Source: Flavobacterium album (GTDB lineage: Bacteria > Bacteroidota > Bacteroidia > Flavobacteriales > Flavobacteriaceae). From it: DNA of 64,000 nt. How positions within the stretch are numbered: the stretch's first letter is position 1; each line of letters opens with the position of its first letter. Shown one piece after another: positions 27,467 through 37,005 of this stretch. Under the pieces are notes generated by a model. It did not search any database and had not been told where the DNA came from. It saw only the letters and a program-made list of their open reading frames with translations. The position numbers and the translations under genes were made by a program. Location: assembly GCF_003096035.1 (NCBI RefSeq), contig NZ_CP029186.1, positions 1,811,001 to 1,875,000 on the forward strand, given 5' to 3'.

Positions 27467-28591
27467 TTACTTTTTTTCTCCAAGCTGCTTCAGGAATTCC
27501 GGATACCATTTGTCTATTTTTTCATTTGGATGTTCCGAACGTAACTTCAAAAGGCTATCCATAAATAGTTCCATTTTCGTAAAGCCCCTGTCGGTCATTT
27601 GCGTAATAACATCTTTTGTAACCTTATTGAAAGTAGCCTGGTCATAGTTGTCTTTGCAGTACAGAACGTAAACCCCATAGGTCATGTATTCGTTAAAAAC
27701 ATTTACAGGTGTTGGGTACGCGTAGGTTCCGTCTGCCTCTTCATTAACCCAATTTATTCGATCGTCAAAAACCTGGCTTACAAGATCCTTGTTAGATTCT
27801 GTAGGCGCGCCAACATAATTGTGGTCAATTTCGGTAAACATCACTCTTGTGTTTAATAACTCATTTTCAAGCGCGGTAAGGTTCGGATAGTTATCTATGG
27901 GCGGCAGGTTCATGTGGATCAGCGTAAAATTATTGTCCATAAATTGCCCCGTATAATTAAATCCGTTTATTAACGGAGAGCATAAAATGATATAACTGTC
28001 CTTTTTGGTTTCAAAGTTATTTTCCAGCCATTTCCATTGCCTGCCGAGGTTAGCGCTTTTGTCGTAGTCTGAAATGATCTTAGCGTAAAATTCTTTATGA
28101 TCGGCATAGAATTTCCTGAAATTACTTTTCCTCGCAAAATCTTCTATTTCATTTTTGTAGGTGGTAATCGGGTTTATATCTATATGCGCATTCGCAACGC
28201 CCATTGCCGGAAATATAAAGACATTGCTTTTTATAAGTTTTTTCCCTTTTAGGTTATATGAAATGGCATTCCCGGTCAGGAAAACATAGTTATAAAGAGA
28301 AGCCGCCATAAGCGAATCAAAAGTTTTGATTATCGCTTCATTTTCGTAAGGCTTAAAGTAAGATCGTATGTCTTTATAATATTGCCCTTCCTGCTGGATC
28401 ATATCACTGTTATCCTTACCGGTATTGGTAATGGCTATCATGATATGAATTAATTCTTTTAACTCATTGACCTCGATCTTATATTTTCCCTGGTTCTCTT
28501 TTTTAAACTTCTCCGAAAAATTTACTTTTTCCTGAGCTTGTGAAATAAATGAAATTAAGATTAGTAAGGCTGCAAACACATTTCTTCTCAT
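27467..28591 (-). CDS. Secreted DUF4932-like protein
   Basis: From the ATG at 28591 the 374-residue product has a clear signal peptide (MRRNVFAALLILISFISQAQ). The body includes KNSDMIQQEGQYY-type helical segments and the motif ENELLNTRVMFTEIDHNYVGAPTESN, which resembles the DUF4932 core. A glutamate and a histidine there could form a metal site, but a full peptidase motif is not evident. The open frame extends 27 codons further to a TTG at 28672, but that extension precedes the signal peptide and is rejected. It is a single-gene minus-strand unit. Confidence 0.6.
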   Translation of the reverse strand: MRRNVFAALLILISFISQAQEKVNFSEKFKKENQGKYKIEVNELKELIHIMIAITNTGKDNSDMIQQEGQYYKDIRSYFKPYENEAIIKTFDSLMAASLYNYVFLTGNAISYNLKGKKLIKSNVFIFPAMGVANAHIDINPITTYKNEIEDFARKSNFRKFYADHKEFYAKIISDYDKSANLGRQWKWLENNFETKKDSYIILCSPLINGFNYTGQFMDNNFTLIHMNLPPIDNYPNLTALENELLNTRVMFTEIDHNYVGAPTESNKDLVSQVFDDRINWVNEEADGTYAYPTPVNVFNEYMTYGVYVLYCKDNYDQATFNKVTKDVITQMTDRGFTKMELFMDSLLKLRSEHPNEKIDKWYPEFLKQLGEKK

Positions 28592-28866
28592 GATATGATA
28601 TTGTAATTTATTTATCAGGGGTATATTAATAATTTCCCTAATTGCGGATTGCTTTTGATTATTGGCGGACAAAATTACAAATAATATGATATAGCAATTA
28701 TGATATATTGTACACGAGGATTATTTAACACAATGGCGTTGATTGGAGATTAGCAGGCTCTATTTTCGTGTAATTTAAAGTAGTAACTAATATCTAACTC
28801 GTCGGTTTTTTGTTTTGGACGCAACCATTCAGAAATTTCTGTATCTTTTATTAAAACCAGCTTATT

Positions 28867-30972
28867 ATGAAAAAAGAATTACTATTATTATTCCTCTTTG
28901 TTGCAGGAATAATGCAGGCACAGGTCGTAAACATTCCCGATGCGAATTTTAAAAGTTATTTGTTGAACTACCAATTTGGCGATGGAATATTAGATGCCAA
29001 TGGCGATGGAGAGTTACAGGTGAGCGAAGCATTAGTTCCTGATATTTTGGACATTTCTTTACCTGCTTCTTCTTCAATAAATTCTTTGCAAGGTGTAGAG
29101 GCATTTAATAATGTTACTTTTTTAACGATTTCATGCCGTGTAACGGAGATTAATTTATCAGGGCTTTCGCAACTGCAAACCCTTTGGATTAGTGATATTC
29201 AGTTAACAGATTTGGATCTTACAGGTCTTACAGGTCTTAAGGGGCTTCAAATTGAATGGGCGCCTATAGTTGCTATTGATGTATCGGGACTGTCAAATCT
29301 CGAAACATTAGATATAGATGCGCTAAACTCACTTACCTCAGTAATTATAGGAAATAATCCTAATTTAAAAAACATGTTTCTATATAGCACGAGCCTAACG
29401 GAATTAGACTTAAGCGGCTGTCCAAATATTGAATCCGTCAACCTGCAATTTTTTAATAACGCGGACGATATTTATGTAAATCTAAAAAATGGCAACCCAA
29501 GCTATAACCCTTATTCGGCGAATATAGATTTAGCATCTAATGCTAATCCTACAAATAAATGTTTTGTTTGTATGGATGAGGGTGAAGCTGAAAATTTCGG
29601 GAGTATGGAATCTAATGTCCTGCTTAGCACTTACTGCACCTTCACCCCGGGCGGCAACTACAATGTTATCACAGGTTCACTACTTTTCGACAATGAAAGT
29701 GATGGTTGCGATACTAATGATTCTGTCATTAGCAACATAAAACTTAATCTAAATGATGGTACGGAAAATGGTTCAGTTATAGGCTCAACCGGATTATACG
29801 AATTTTTCACCCAGGCAGGCACTTTCACAATCACACCTGATTTTGAAAACGACCTCTTCACAATTACCCCGCCATTTGCCGAAATAAATTTTACCGAAGT
29901 AGACAGCCTTGTGACCACCCAAAACTTCTGCCTTACGCCAAATGGCACTCACCCGGATCTTGATATTGTGATCGTGCCTTTTGGTGCTCGCCCCGGATTT
30001 GATGCCCTTTATAAGGTTGTTTACAGAAATAAGGGTAACCAGATGCTTTCGGGTTCGGTAGTGTTTGCTTATCAGGAAGATAAGCTGGATTTTGTTTCTG
30101 CCAATCCTTCTGAAAATTCCGCCACTCCGGGAGTATTGGCATGGAACTATAGCAACCTTGTGCCTTTTCAGCAAAGGGAAATATATGTAATCCTGAATGT
30201 AAATGCCCCAATGGAAACGCCTTCTGTAAATATAGACGACCAGCTTGGCTTTACGGCAACCATCAACCCTGTAACAGGCGATGAGTTCCCGGATGATAAT
30301 GTGTTCGAACTGAACCAGATTGTAATAGGCTCTTTAGACCCTAACGATATCACCTGTCTCGAAGGCAACTCCGTAAACCCGGACAAGATAGGAGAGTACC
30401 TTCATTATAACATCAATTTTGAAAATACAGGTACAGCACCTGCGACTTTTATTGTGGTGAAAGATGTAATTGATGCAGCACAGTTTGACATGGCTTCGCT
30501 CCAATTGATCAATGCTTCCCACCCCGTGCAGGCAAAAATCACTGATAATAAAGTAGAGTTCCGTTTTGATGATATCAACCTTGGCGCGGGAGAAAAAGGC
30601 AACGTAGTGTTCAAAATAAAAACGCTCAATACACTTCAGGCTAATGATGATGTAACCCAAAAGGCCGACATCTTCTTCGATTATAACTGGCCTATAGCAA
30701 CTAATGATGCTACGACAGTTTTCGAAGTCCTTAACCGCGGGGATTTTGCAAAAGATAATTCAGTGAAAATTTACCCGAATCCGTCAAAAGGCCTTATGAA
30801 TATTTCAGCCACATCAGAATTAAAATCAGTAGAGCTTTATGATGTTCAGGGCAGGCTGCTTCAGGCAGGCAGCACTACTTCACTTGATATTTCAGGCAGG
30901 GCATCAGGTATTTATTTTGTAAAAGTATTTACAGAAAGAGGAATGAAGGTGGAGAAGATCGTTAAAGAATAA
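28867..30972 (+). CDS. Secreted leucine-rich-repeat protein with type IX sorting domain
   Basis: The 701-residue product has a signal peptide (KKELLLLFLFVAGIMQA), then a leucine-rich segment (about 60-210: LSGLSQLQTL, LTGLTGLKGL, LSGCPNIESV). A central beta-rich DUF11/DUF7619-like region follows (GARPGFDALYKVVYRNKGNQ; GSLDPNDITCLEGNSVNP; EYLHYNINFENTGTAPATFIVVKDVID). It ends with the type A sorting signal, seen as VKIYPNPSKGLMNIS, ELYDVQGRLLQ and GIYFVKVFTERGMKVEKIVKE. It should be exported by Sec, then across the outer membrane by the machine encoded by gldKLMN, and be attached or released at the surface. Confidence 0.9.
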   Translation: MKKELLLLFLFVAGIMQAQVVNIPDANFKSYLLNYQFGDGILDANGDGELQVSEALVPDILDISLPASSSINSLQGVEAFNNVTFLTISCRVTEINLSGLSQLQTLWISDIQLTDLDLTGLTGLKGLQIEWAPIVAIDVSGLSNLETLDIDALNSLTSVIIGNNPNLKNMFLYSTSLTELDLSGCPNIESVNLQFFNNADDIYVNLKNGNPSYNPYSANIDLASNANPTNKCFVCMDEGEAENFGSMESNVLLSTYCTFTPGGNYNVITGSLLFDNESDGCDTNDSVISNIKLNLNDGTENGSVIGSTGLYEFFTQAGTFTITPDFENDLFTITPPFAEINFTEVDSLVTTQNFCLTPNGTHPDLDIVIVPFGARPGFDALYKVVYRNKGNQMLSGSVVFAYQEDKLDFVSANPSENSATPGVLAWNYSNLVPFQQREIYVILNVNAPMETPSVNIDDQLGFTATINPVTGDEFPDDNVFELNQIVIGSLDPNDITCLEGNSVNPDKIGEYLHYNINFENTGTAPATFIVVKDVIDAAQFDMASLQLINASHPVQAKITDNKVEFRFDDINLGAGEKGNVVFKIKTLNTLQANDDVTQKADIFFDYNWPIATNDATTVFEVLNRGDFAKDNSVKIYPNPSKGLMNISATSELKSVELYDVQGRLLQAGSTTSLDISGRASGIYFVKVFTERGMKVEKIVKE

Positions 30973-31068
30973 TTTTTTTAGGGAATGCAATACTAAAACA
31001 GTACTATCCGGAGTTTTATATAAACTGTTTTATTACTGTTATTCAATTATTACTTTGTTTCTGTTTGA

Positions 31069-31100
31069 AAAGCCGCGGCCCCTTACCGTGGCTTTTTTTT
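31069..31100 (+). terminator. Terminator after the LRR sorting-domain gene
   Basis: AAAGCCGCGG / CCGTGGCTTT (one G-U pair) with a 7-nt loop and a T8 tail. It lies about 95 bp after the stop. The rest of this gap (30973-31229) is AT-rich and contains no gene. Confidence 0.85.
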
Positions 31101-31229
31101 GCATTTTAATAAGCTTGATTATTTTATAAAGAGTACTTTGTTATCCGTGAAATTAAAATATAAACTTTACGTTTTAGTATTGTTCAATGAGAATTTCGTA
31201 ATTTTACGATTGTAATTAATGTTTTACCT

Positions 31230-32990
31230 ATGAGCGCACAGATTGAGAGCAACCTTTTAATAGACAGGCTTCCGAAGCATTTAAGGCAATTTATAAAGCC
31301 ACAGGATTACAGCGACTATACGCCGATAAACCAGGCGGTATGGCGCTATGTGATGCGCAAAAATGTTGATTACCTGAGTCGTGTAGCCCACAGTTCCTAC
31401 CTTGACGGCCTTAAAAAAACGGGCATCGAGATAGATAATATCCCGAGTATGTATGGCATGAACAGGATACTGAAGGAAATAGGCTGGGCAGCAGTGGCGG
31501 TAGATGGTTTTATTCCGCCGAATGCCTTTATGGAATTCCAGGCGTATAACGTTCTGGTTATCGCTTCAGACATTCGCCAGTTAGAACATATTGAATACAC
31601 CCCCGCACCGGACATTATTCACGAAGGGGCCGGGCATGCGCCGATAATAGCCAACCCGGAATATGCCGAATATCTAAGGCGTTTCGGCGAAATTGGCTGT
31701 AAGGCCATATCCTCGGCACGCGATTATGAGATATACGAGGCCATACGCTTGCTTTCGATACTGAAAGAAGCCGAAGGCACGCCAAAAGAAGAAATCGAGG
31801 CGATAGAAAAACGCGTAGATGATCTGCAGAACGAAGTAGTGGAACCGTCTGAAATGGCGCTCATCCGCAACCTGCACTGGTGGACGGTAGAATACGGCCT
31901 CATAGGCACTGTAGAAAATCCAAAAATATATGGTGCCGGACTGCTTTCTTCTATCGGCGAAAGCACATGGTGCATGACAGACAACGTTAAGAAAGTGCCT
32001 TACAGCATCGATGCGGCCTACCAGGGTTTTGATATTACCAAGCCACAGCCACAGCTGTTCGTTACACCCGATTTTGCCTACCTGAGCCAGGTGCTGGAAG
32101 AGTTTGCCAATAAAATGGCGCTCCGTACCGGCGGCCTTTCCGGGATTGAAAAACTGATTAAATCAAAAGCGCTGGGGACTATAGAACTAAGCACCGGCCT
32201 TGAAATATCCGGTCTGTTCACCAATGTTATAGAAAACGACGGTAAGCCGGTGTATGTACAGACTACGGGCAAAACCGCATTATCCTATCGTGAAAAGGAA
32301 TTGGTAGGGCATGGGGCTTCCTATCATGCCGAAGGCTTTGGCAGCCCTGTAGGAAAGCTGAAAGGCATCAACCTCGCCATTGAAGACATGAGTCCGCGCG
32401 ACCTGAAAGCCTATGCAATTTACGAAGGCGAAAGGGTAACGCTCGAATTCGAAGGAAATATAACCGTTAGCGGCGAGATTATTACAGGGACGAGGAACCT
32501 TCAGGGCAAGATCATCATTATCAGCTTTAAGGATTGTACCGTAACCCATAATGATACGATACTCTTCCGCCCGGAATGGGGTATCTATGATATGGCAGTA
32601 GGCAAGAAAGTCACTTCGGCTTTCTCCGGCCCTGCCGATGTAAACAGCTTCGACCTGATTACGCACGTGCCGTCAAGCAAAACTATCAAGGCCAAGAAGT
32701 CGCCGGAAAGGGAAGAACTGGAAAGCCTGTATAAAAACATTAGGGATATCAGGGAAGGAAAAGACGGCGCCCTTAGCATTGCAGATACTTTTACCAAACT
32801 AAAAGAAAAGCACCCGAACGATTGGCTGCTCTCCGTTGAAATTGCCGAACTGCTCCATAAAATCAAGGATGAAGTGTTATTGCAGGAAGTAATGCTGCAC
32901 CTGGATTCGGTTAAAAAGAAACGTCCTGAAGTGGCCCATCTTATTGATGGCGGCCTCGAACTTATATTTGAAAAAGAAAAAGCTGTTTAA
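31230..32990 (+). CDS. Aromatic amino acid hydroxylase (phenylalanine 4-hydroxylase family)
   Basis: This pterin- and non-haem-iron-dependent monooxygenase would convert phenylalanine to tyrosine. The iron ligands lie in PDIIHEGAGHAPII (His131, His136), and the third, a glutamate, in SARDYEIYEAIRLL. The catalytic fold ends near residue 340, and about 240 further residues follow with a beta-rich piece (ITVSGEIITGTRNLQGKIIIISF) and a helical tail. Bacteroidota members are usually about this long. Whether it acts on Phe, Tyr or Trp cannot be decided from sequence. No pterin carbinolamine dehydratase gene is nearby. Confidence 0.92.
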   Translation: MSAQIESNLLIDRLPKHLRQFIKPQDYSDYTPINQAVWRYVMRKNVDYLSRVAHSSYLDGLKKTGIEIDNIPSMYGMNRILKEIGWAAVAVDGFIPPNAFMEFQAYNVLVIASDIRQLEHIEYTPAPDIIHEGAGHAPIIANPEYAEYLRRFGEIGCKAISSARDYEIYEAIRLLSILKEAEGTPKEEIEAIEKRVDDLQNEVVEPSEMALIRNLHWWTVEYGLIGTVENPKIYGAGLLSSIGESTWCMTDNVKKVPYSIDAAYQGFDITKPQPQLFVTPDFAYLSQVLEEFANKMALRTGGLSGIEKLIKSKALGTIELSTGLEISGLFTNVIENDGKPVYVQTTGKTALSYREKELVGHGASYHAEGFGSPVGKLKGINLAIEDMSPRDLKAYAIYEGERVTLEFEGNITVSGEIITGTRNLQGKIIIISFKDCTVTHNDTILFRPEWGIYDMAVGKKVTSAFSGPADVNSFDLITHVPSSKTIKAKKSPEREELESLYKNIRDIREGKDGALSIADTFTKLKEKHPNDWLLSVEIAELLHKIKDEVLLQEVMLHLDSVKKKRPEVAHLIDGGLELIFEKEKAV

Positions 32991-33002
32991 GTTTTTTATT
33001 CT

Positions 33003-33052
33003 AAGCCACGAATTATACATTCCGGGTGCGGGTGTGTAATTCGTGGTTTTAA
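33003..33052. terminator. Terminator between convergent genes
   Basis: A stem with CCACGAATTA / TAATTCGTGG arms and a 20-nt interior is followed by TTTTAATTTT. It ends in the last codons of the convergent DUF4230 gene. Confidence 0.75.
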
Positions 33053-33669
33053 TTTTCAAAAATACCATCATTCAGCCTTTCATTGCTCATCTGCTTCCCA
33101 TTGTATTTCAGCGTCCATCCCATAGTATTGGTCAGTATCAGGATCTTGCTCAGCTCGCTTACCAGGCGGTTCTGTGCATTACTTTTCAGCGATGACTTTT
33201 CTATCTTCTTTGCCAGGCTTTCCTTAACCTGTTTGTTTATCTTATTATAATCCTCTCCGCCAAATTCATTGAAGCCATTCTGCTGCACATCATAATACTT
33301 CAGGTCGGGGCTTATCTTTATCTCTTCTTTCGGGATGTTTTTTATGGTAATGGTTTTTGTGGTTTCGTCAATGTCGTATTGTACCTTGCTCAGGTCGTAA
33401 CCTACGGTAACTTCGGCGTTCACGATCACAATTGCTTTCTTTTCGGCATCAAATAGGTTCAAGAAACCTTTTTTGGTGTCTTTGTAGGTTAGTACCTCAC
33501 TAAAATGCCCTTCGGTAACCACCAGCTTGCCTACATTGCGTATCTGTTCCTGTATCAAGGCACTTTCCTCGACAACAGTAGTATGGCTGTCACCTTTAAA
33601 TTCGCAATAACGGAACAACAGGATAATTACACCGATCGCGATAATGACCAAAAGCGCCTTCTTAACCAT
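33049..33669 (-). CDS. DUF4230 membrane-anchored protein
   Basis: The 206-residue protein has an N-terminal membrane helix (KKALLVIIAIGVIILLF), then the DUF4230 pattern ALIQEQIRNVGKLVVTEGHFSEVLTYKD, VNAEVTVGYDLSKVQYDIDE and the closing KNAQ-type helix with ILTNTMGWTLKYNGK. The bulk should be outside the inner membrane. No biochemical function is known. It is the last gene of a minus-strand run (GxxExxY, two lipoproteins, GSCFA, DUF4230), but the 93-bp gap before it leaves co-transcription open. Confidence 0.9.
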   Translation of the reverse strand: MVKKALLVIIAIGVIILLFRYCEFKGDSHTTVVEESALIQEQIRNVGKLVVTEGHFSEVLTYKDTKKGFLNLFDAEKKAIVIVNAEVTVGYDLSKVQYDIDETTKTITIKNIPKEEIKISPDLKYYDVQQNGFNEFGGEDYNKINKQVKESLAKKIEKSSLKSNAQNRLVSELSKILILTNTMGWTLKYNGKQMSNERLNDGIFEN

Positions 33670-33762
33670 ATTTTCTTTTAAAGTTAAGAAGAACCTGTGA
33701 GCGGTTATGTTATAATTGGCTTAAAAAAGCAGTTTATGATGTCGCCCAATAGAAAATAAATT

Positions 33763-34719
33763 CTAAAATTTTATATGTGGGTGCTGCTGCTGCAATGCTG
33801 CAATCTTATCGTTCAGGCCGGATACGAAATTCCGGTGCTGCTGAGAATCAGGGTTAAAAGAGCGGTGCTGCAGGCCTTTTTGTATACTGTCGGCCATCTT
33901 CATTGTTATTTGAGCTTCCGATGTTATGAAGGCCTCGGTAAAGCGCTCCCAGATATAATCGATAGCCGTCCGGTTCGGGTGAATCATATCTTCGGCATAA
34001 AAACGGTAGTCACGAAGCTCGTCCATCATTATTTCATACGACGGAAAATACGACAGGTTGCGGGTTTCGGGTTCCGTGTTCAACGTTTCCTGGAGAGCGG
34101 AAATGAGATTGGCCTTGCTCCATTGGTTTTGTATAAAGCCGTCTTTAATATGGCGTACAGGAGATACCGTAAAGATAATTTGCGCCGCTGGGTTGGCCTG
34201 CTTTACCATCGTGATACTGTTTTTAAGGCTTTCACTTATGGTCGCTACAGGAAGAAGCTCTTTGGTGAAATTCTTTTGGGGCACCATGTGGCAATTGGCT
34301 ACAAGCTCACCATTTTGTACATGGCGGTATAACCACGCCGTGCCAAGAGTCATGATAAGGTGTGTGGCGTTTTTTATTTCGGCATTCGCCAAAGCAACTG
34401 CATTGTTGAGGTTTTGTATCAGTACATCCTTGTCGGGATGGCTGAGGTCCGAATGTGCGTCAAAGCAGTGCCAGCGCTCGTTATGAAAAAAAATATCGAC
34501 TTCGGTAAACGTTTTTTCGTGTACAGCGAAGCCGATGAATTTTTCAAGCGCAAGCGGGTGGAAAAGTATCCCGAAAGGATTTGTCGTATTCCTGAATTTG
34601 AAATGGCTGAACTTTTGCCCGATATTGACTGCAAAGCACGAACCTAAAGATAATACCCTCGAATTGTAGTCGATAGGATGATCGCTTTTTTGAATGGGTA
34701 TTTGGGTCGTGAATTTCAT
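33763..34719 (-). CDS. GSCFA-family protein
   Basis: The 318-residue product has the defining VLSLGSCFAVNIGQKF near its N-terminus and matching downstream blocks (FGILFHPLALEKFI; HLIMTLGTAWLYRHV; IIFTVSPVRHIKDG; DMIHPNRTAIDYIWERF). The Ser in GSCFA and the late Asp/His pair (DMIHP) fit an SGNH-hydrolase arrangement, so an esterase-type activity is plausible. There is no signal peptide. I start it at ATG 34719, 5 bp after the lipoprotein stop. The longer reading frame begins inside the upstream gene. It is probably co-transcribed with that gene. Confidence 0.9.
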   Translation of the reverse strand: MKFTTQIPIQKSDHPIDYNSRVLSLGSCFAVNIGQKFSHFKFRNTTNPFGILFHPLALEKFIGFAVHEKTFTEVDIFFHNERWHCFDAHSDLSHPDKDVLIQNLNNAVALANAEIKNATHLIMTLGTAWLYRHVQNGELVANCHMVPQKNFTKELLPVATISESLKNSITMVKQANPAAQIIFTVSPVRHIKDGFIQNQWSKANLISALQETLNTEPETRNLSYFPSYEIMMDELRDYRFYAEDMIHPNRTAIDYIWERFTEAFITSEAQITMKMADSIQKGLQHRSFNPDSQQHRNFVSGLNDKIAALQQQHPHIKF

Positions 34720-34723
34720 TGGC

Positions 34724-35485
34724 TTAATACAGGTACCAGATTTGCGTTGTCCCGCTTGCATCGGTCTTAGTGCCTGTTAGCGGGTAACCGTCCTGATCGT
34801 AGGTATAAGTAGCCGTATACGAACCAGATCCGTTGCTGTGGCTTGCGGCAGTTATATTGTTTATGCCCCCAAGCTGCCAGGCGATATTCACAGGGCTTAT
34901 GCCGGTTATGTTCATCTCAGGGTTATTGCTTCCATCAAATGTATAGGCCGAGTTGCCCGATGCTGATGTATAGGCGGTAACGTTTCCGTTGGCCACGGTC
35001 AACGTTCCTTCTTTAATAACTTCAGTTTGAGACTCATGGTCTCCGGCATAGGTTACCAGTGTGATCGTGCCATCGTCATTATAAGCATACGTAGTCCTGT
35101 TCGCCCATGGCTCCTGAACCGGAACTTCGCCTTCCTCGCCCAGTATGGTGTTAAAGCCATATTCCAGCATTTCAGATACCCTTCCCTCGTCATCATAAGT
35201 AAACTCGGTTGTTTTGGCATCTTCGTTATTTCCGGTATGCTCCACTTTAGTGATTTGGTCGCCGGTATAAGTGAACACATTATTTTGCCCGGCGCTGTTG
35301 GAAATAGCTACCAGTTTTTCACCATCATACTGATAAAGCGTAGTGACAATGGTGCCGTTCTGCGATTGTTCGATCTTTTTTGTCAGAAGCACGGCATCCG
35401 TACCGTTATTTTCAGGGTTTTGGTCAGATGAACAGGATGTGATGATAAGCAGGAGGGCAGCGGCTACTGCATAAATTTTCTTCAT
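34724..35485 (-). CDS. Lipoprotein with YD-like repeats, paralogue A
   Basis: The 253-residue lipoprotein has lipobox TSCSS after KKIYAVAAALLLI. The body is made of repeated beta units of the form YQYDGEKLVAISNSAGQNN and FTYTGDQITKVEHTGN, resembling single RHS/YD repeats, without any toxin domain. It ends in TGTKTDASGTTQIWYLY. It is a paralogue of the gene at 35604-36368, sharing the same opening and closing patterns. It should be exposed on the outer membrane. No function is known. Confidence 0.75.
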   Translation of the reverse strand: MKKIYAVAAALLLIITSCSSDQNPENNGTDAVLLTKKIEQSQNGTIVTTLYQYDGEKLVAISNSAGQNNVFTYTGDQITKVEHTGNNEDAKTTEFTYDDEGRVSEMLEYGFNTILGEEGEVPVQEPWANRTTYAYNDDGTITLVTYAGDHESQTEVIKEGTLTVANGNVTAYTSASGNSAYTFDGSNNPEMNITGISPVNIAWQLGGINNITAASHSNGSGSYTATYTYDQDGYPLTGTKTDASGTTQIWYLY

Positions 35486-35563
35486 TGGTAAATAATTGTT
35501 TGGTCTTGATTATAAAATCAATAACATAAAAAGAGAATTAAAATTGTTAGTGCTGAATAATAT

Positions 35564-35593
35564 ACCCCGCAATATCAGAAAGTAAAGCGGGGT
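35564..35593 (-). terminator. Weak hairpin downstream of paralogue B
   Basis: ACCCCGC / GCGGGGT separated by about 16 nt. On the minus strand it follows the paralogue B stop, but there is only a loose AT tail, so termination is uncertain. Confidence 0.4.
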
Positions 35594-35603
35594 GAATTTT
35601 CAT

Positions 35604-36368
35604 TTAATAAAAATACTGTATGTTATATATACTGCTGTCGGTAGTGGTATGTACAGCTGTCGCAGGATAATCCCTGTCGTTGTAAGTATACGTAGTCAGC
35701 GTATTGCCTGATGTCCCGTTTACCGAAACAAGCGTTGAAGTGACGTTATTCACACCTCCTTCAAATTCGGTAAGCGCCAGGATACCATAAGCATATACTT
35801 CCTTTAGGGGCGAATTCTTAAAGTCATAAGAATAGCTCACCGTCTTATTCCCAGTAGAGCCCTCGAATTTAATGATGTTACCATTGCTCACAAGCGTCAA
35901 CGTCCCGGTTTGGGATTGGTTTTCCTGTCGGCTTTCATCACCGGTATACTGCACAAAGTTCACTTTGTTGCCATCATAGGAATAATCGGTGCGGACAGCA
36001 TTGTTGTTGGCAGGATTGGCCAGGTTGTAATTGTAGTCTATGTGAGCGCCAAAAGTGCCGTTGCTGTCATAAAGAAAGGTCTCTTTCCTTATCAGGCCGC
36101 CATCCTTGTAATGCCTTATCTCGGTAAGGAAATTACCCTGGTAGGCATAATTCTCTATAGTGCCGTTGTTATGGTTAATAGCAGTGATCCTGTTCCCCTC
36201 GTAGGTGTACGTAGAGACCAGCTGCGTTCCGTCGGGCGCTGTTTCAATGGTTTTTTTAAGCAGGGTAGCAGTGGTGCCCCCATTTCCTCCGGTGCCCGAT
36301 GGCCCGTCATCATTAGAGCAGGAAGCCAAGATGCCAATTGCCATAATGGTTAATACAATCTTTTTCAT
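35604..36368 (-). CDS. Lipoprotein with YD-like repeats, paralogue B
   Basis: The 254-residue lipoprotein has lipobox ASCSN after KKIVLTIMAIGIL, then YTYEGNRITAINHNNGTIENYAYQG and further beta repeats ending ATAVHTTTDSSIYNIQYFY. The layout follows paralogue A closely (ALLKKTIETAPDGTQLVSTYTYEG versus VLLTKKIEQSQNGTIVTTLYQYDG), which indicates tandem duplication followed by strong divergence. It is separated from paralogue A by 118 bp that include a weak hairpin, so it may be a separate transcript. Confidence 0.75.
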   Translation of the reverse strand: MKKIVLTIMAIGILASCSNDDGPSGTGGNGGTTATLLKKTIETAPDGTQLVSTYTYEGNRITAINHNNGTIENYAYQGNFLTEIRHYKDGGLIRKETFLYDSNGTFGAHIDYNYNLANPANNNAVRTDYSYDGNKVNFVQYTGDESRQENQSQTGTLTLVSNGNIIKFEGSTGNKTVSYSYDFKNSPLKEVYAYGILALTEFEGGVNNVTSTLVSVNGTSGNTLTTYTYNDRDYPATAVHTTTDSSIYNIQYFY

Positions 36369-36415
36369 GTAGCTGAATTTTAATTTTAATCCAAAGGTAA
36401 GGAAAGTTTTAGTGA

Positions 36416-36793
36416 CTATAAATTGTTTACAACCCTTGTTATGCCGTTCTTAATTAGACTCTCATTAAAATTTATAAGAAGGCCTAACTTACAGCCGGCA
36501 ATTTTCAGGTACGTTAAAAGTTGCTTGGAATATACTGGATTCATCTGTTCTACAGACTTTATTTCCACAACTAAAATATCATTGATTATAATGTCTGCCC
36601 TGAAACCGATATTCATCTGAATATCTTTCCAAAATAAAGGTAAGGGCTTTTGGCGCTCCACTTTCAGGCCAGCGTCAGTTAGCTCATAGTGCAATATCGC
36701 TTCATAAACAGATTCCAGTAGTCCGGGGCCTAATTTTGTATGGATACGGGAACAAGTGTCTACGACGATTTTAGCAATATCATTTTCTGTCAT
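36416..36793 (-). CDS. GxxExxY-family protein
   Basis: The 125-residue protein has the family signature LGPGLLESVYEAIL (GxxExxY) and the later block FRADIIINDILVVEIKSVEQMNPVYSKQLLTYLKIAGCKLGLLINF. That block resembles the core of PD-(D/E)xK nucleases (Asp, then Glu-x-Lys in VEIKS). The family is widespread and short, with no confirmed activity. It stands alone, 48 bp before paralogue B, and is bordered on its upstream side by a large inverted repeat element. Confidence 0.85.
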   Translation of the reverse strand: MTENDIAKIVVDTCSRIHTKLGPGLLESVYEAILHYELTDAGLKVERQKPLPLFWKDIQMNIGFRADIIINDILVVEIKSVEQMNPVYSKQLLTYLKIAGCKLGLLINFNESLIKNGITRVVNNL

Positions 36794-36828
36794 ATAAGCC
36801 TTTTAATATTGGCTAAAATAAAAAATAT

Positions 36829-36955
36829 TTTCACGCAAAGTCGCAAAGCCGCCAAGACTCATGCCGGCAATGAAGCGCATAAAAGCCGCGAAGCTGAATT
36901 GCCAGCAATTCTTGTACGTACAGCCTTTGCGTCTTTGCGCCTTCGCGTGAAATTC
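36829..36955. repeat. 127-bp inverted CGCAAAG-type element
   Basis: The left arm TTTCACGCAAAGTCGCAAAG (from 36829) is nearly the reverse complement of the right arm CCTTTGCGTCTTTGCG... GCGTGAAATT (36925-36955). The left arm plus ACTCATGCCGG also occurs at 23811. The element could form a long hairpin in DNA or RNA. It contains no gene. Confidence 0.75.
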
Positions 36956-37005
36956 AAAAAAATTGCGAGAAATTTTAAAAATAAATCCTTGCGGGAAAAA
37001 TAAAC

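Noticed and set aside
28867..30972. Internalin-like cytoadhesin
   Set aside because: The repeats are few and the C-terminus is a type IX sorting domain, so a general secreted LRR protein is the better description.
34724..36368. RHS-type toxin genes
   Set aside because: Only single YD-like repeat segments in lipoproteins, with no core protease, toxin or immunity region.
33049..36793. Single long operon GxxExxY to DUF4230
   Set aside because: Gaps of 48, 118 and 93 bp and a weak hairpin at 35564-35593 leave the transcription units undecided.
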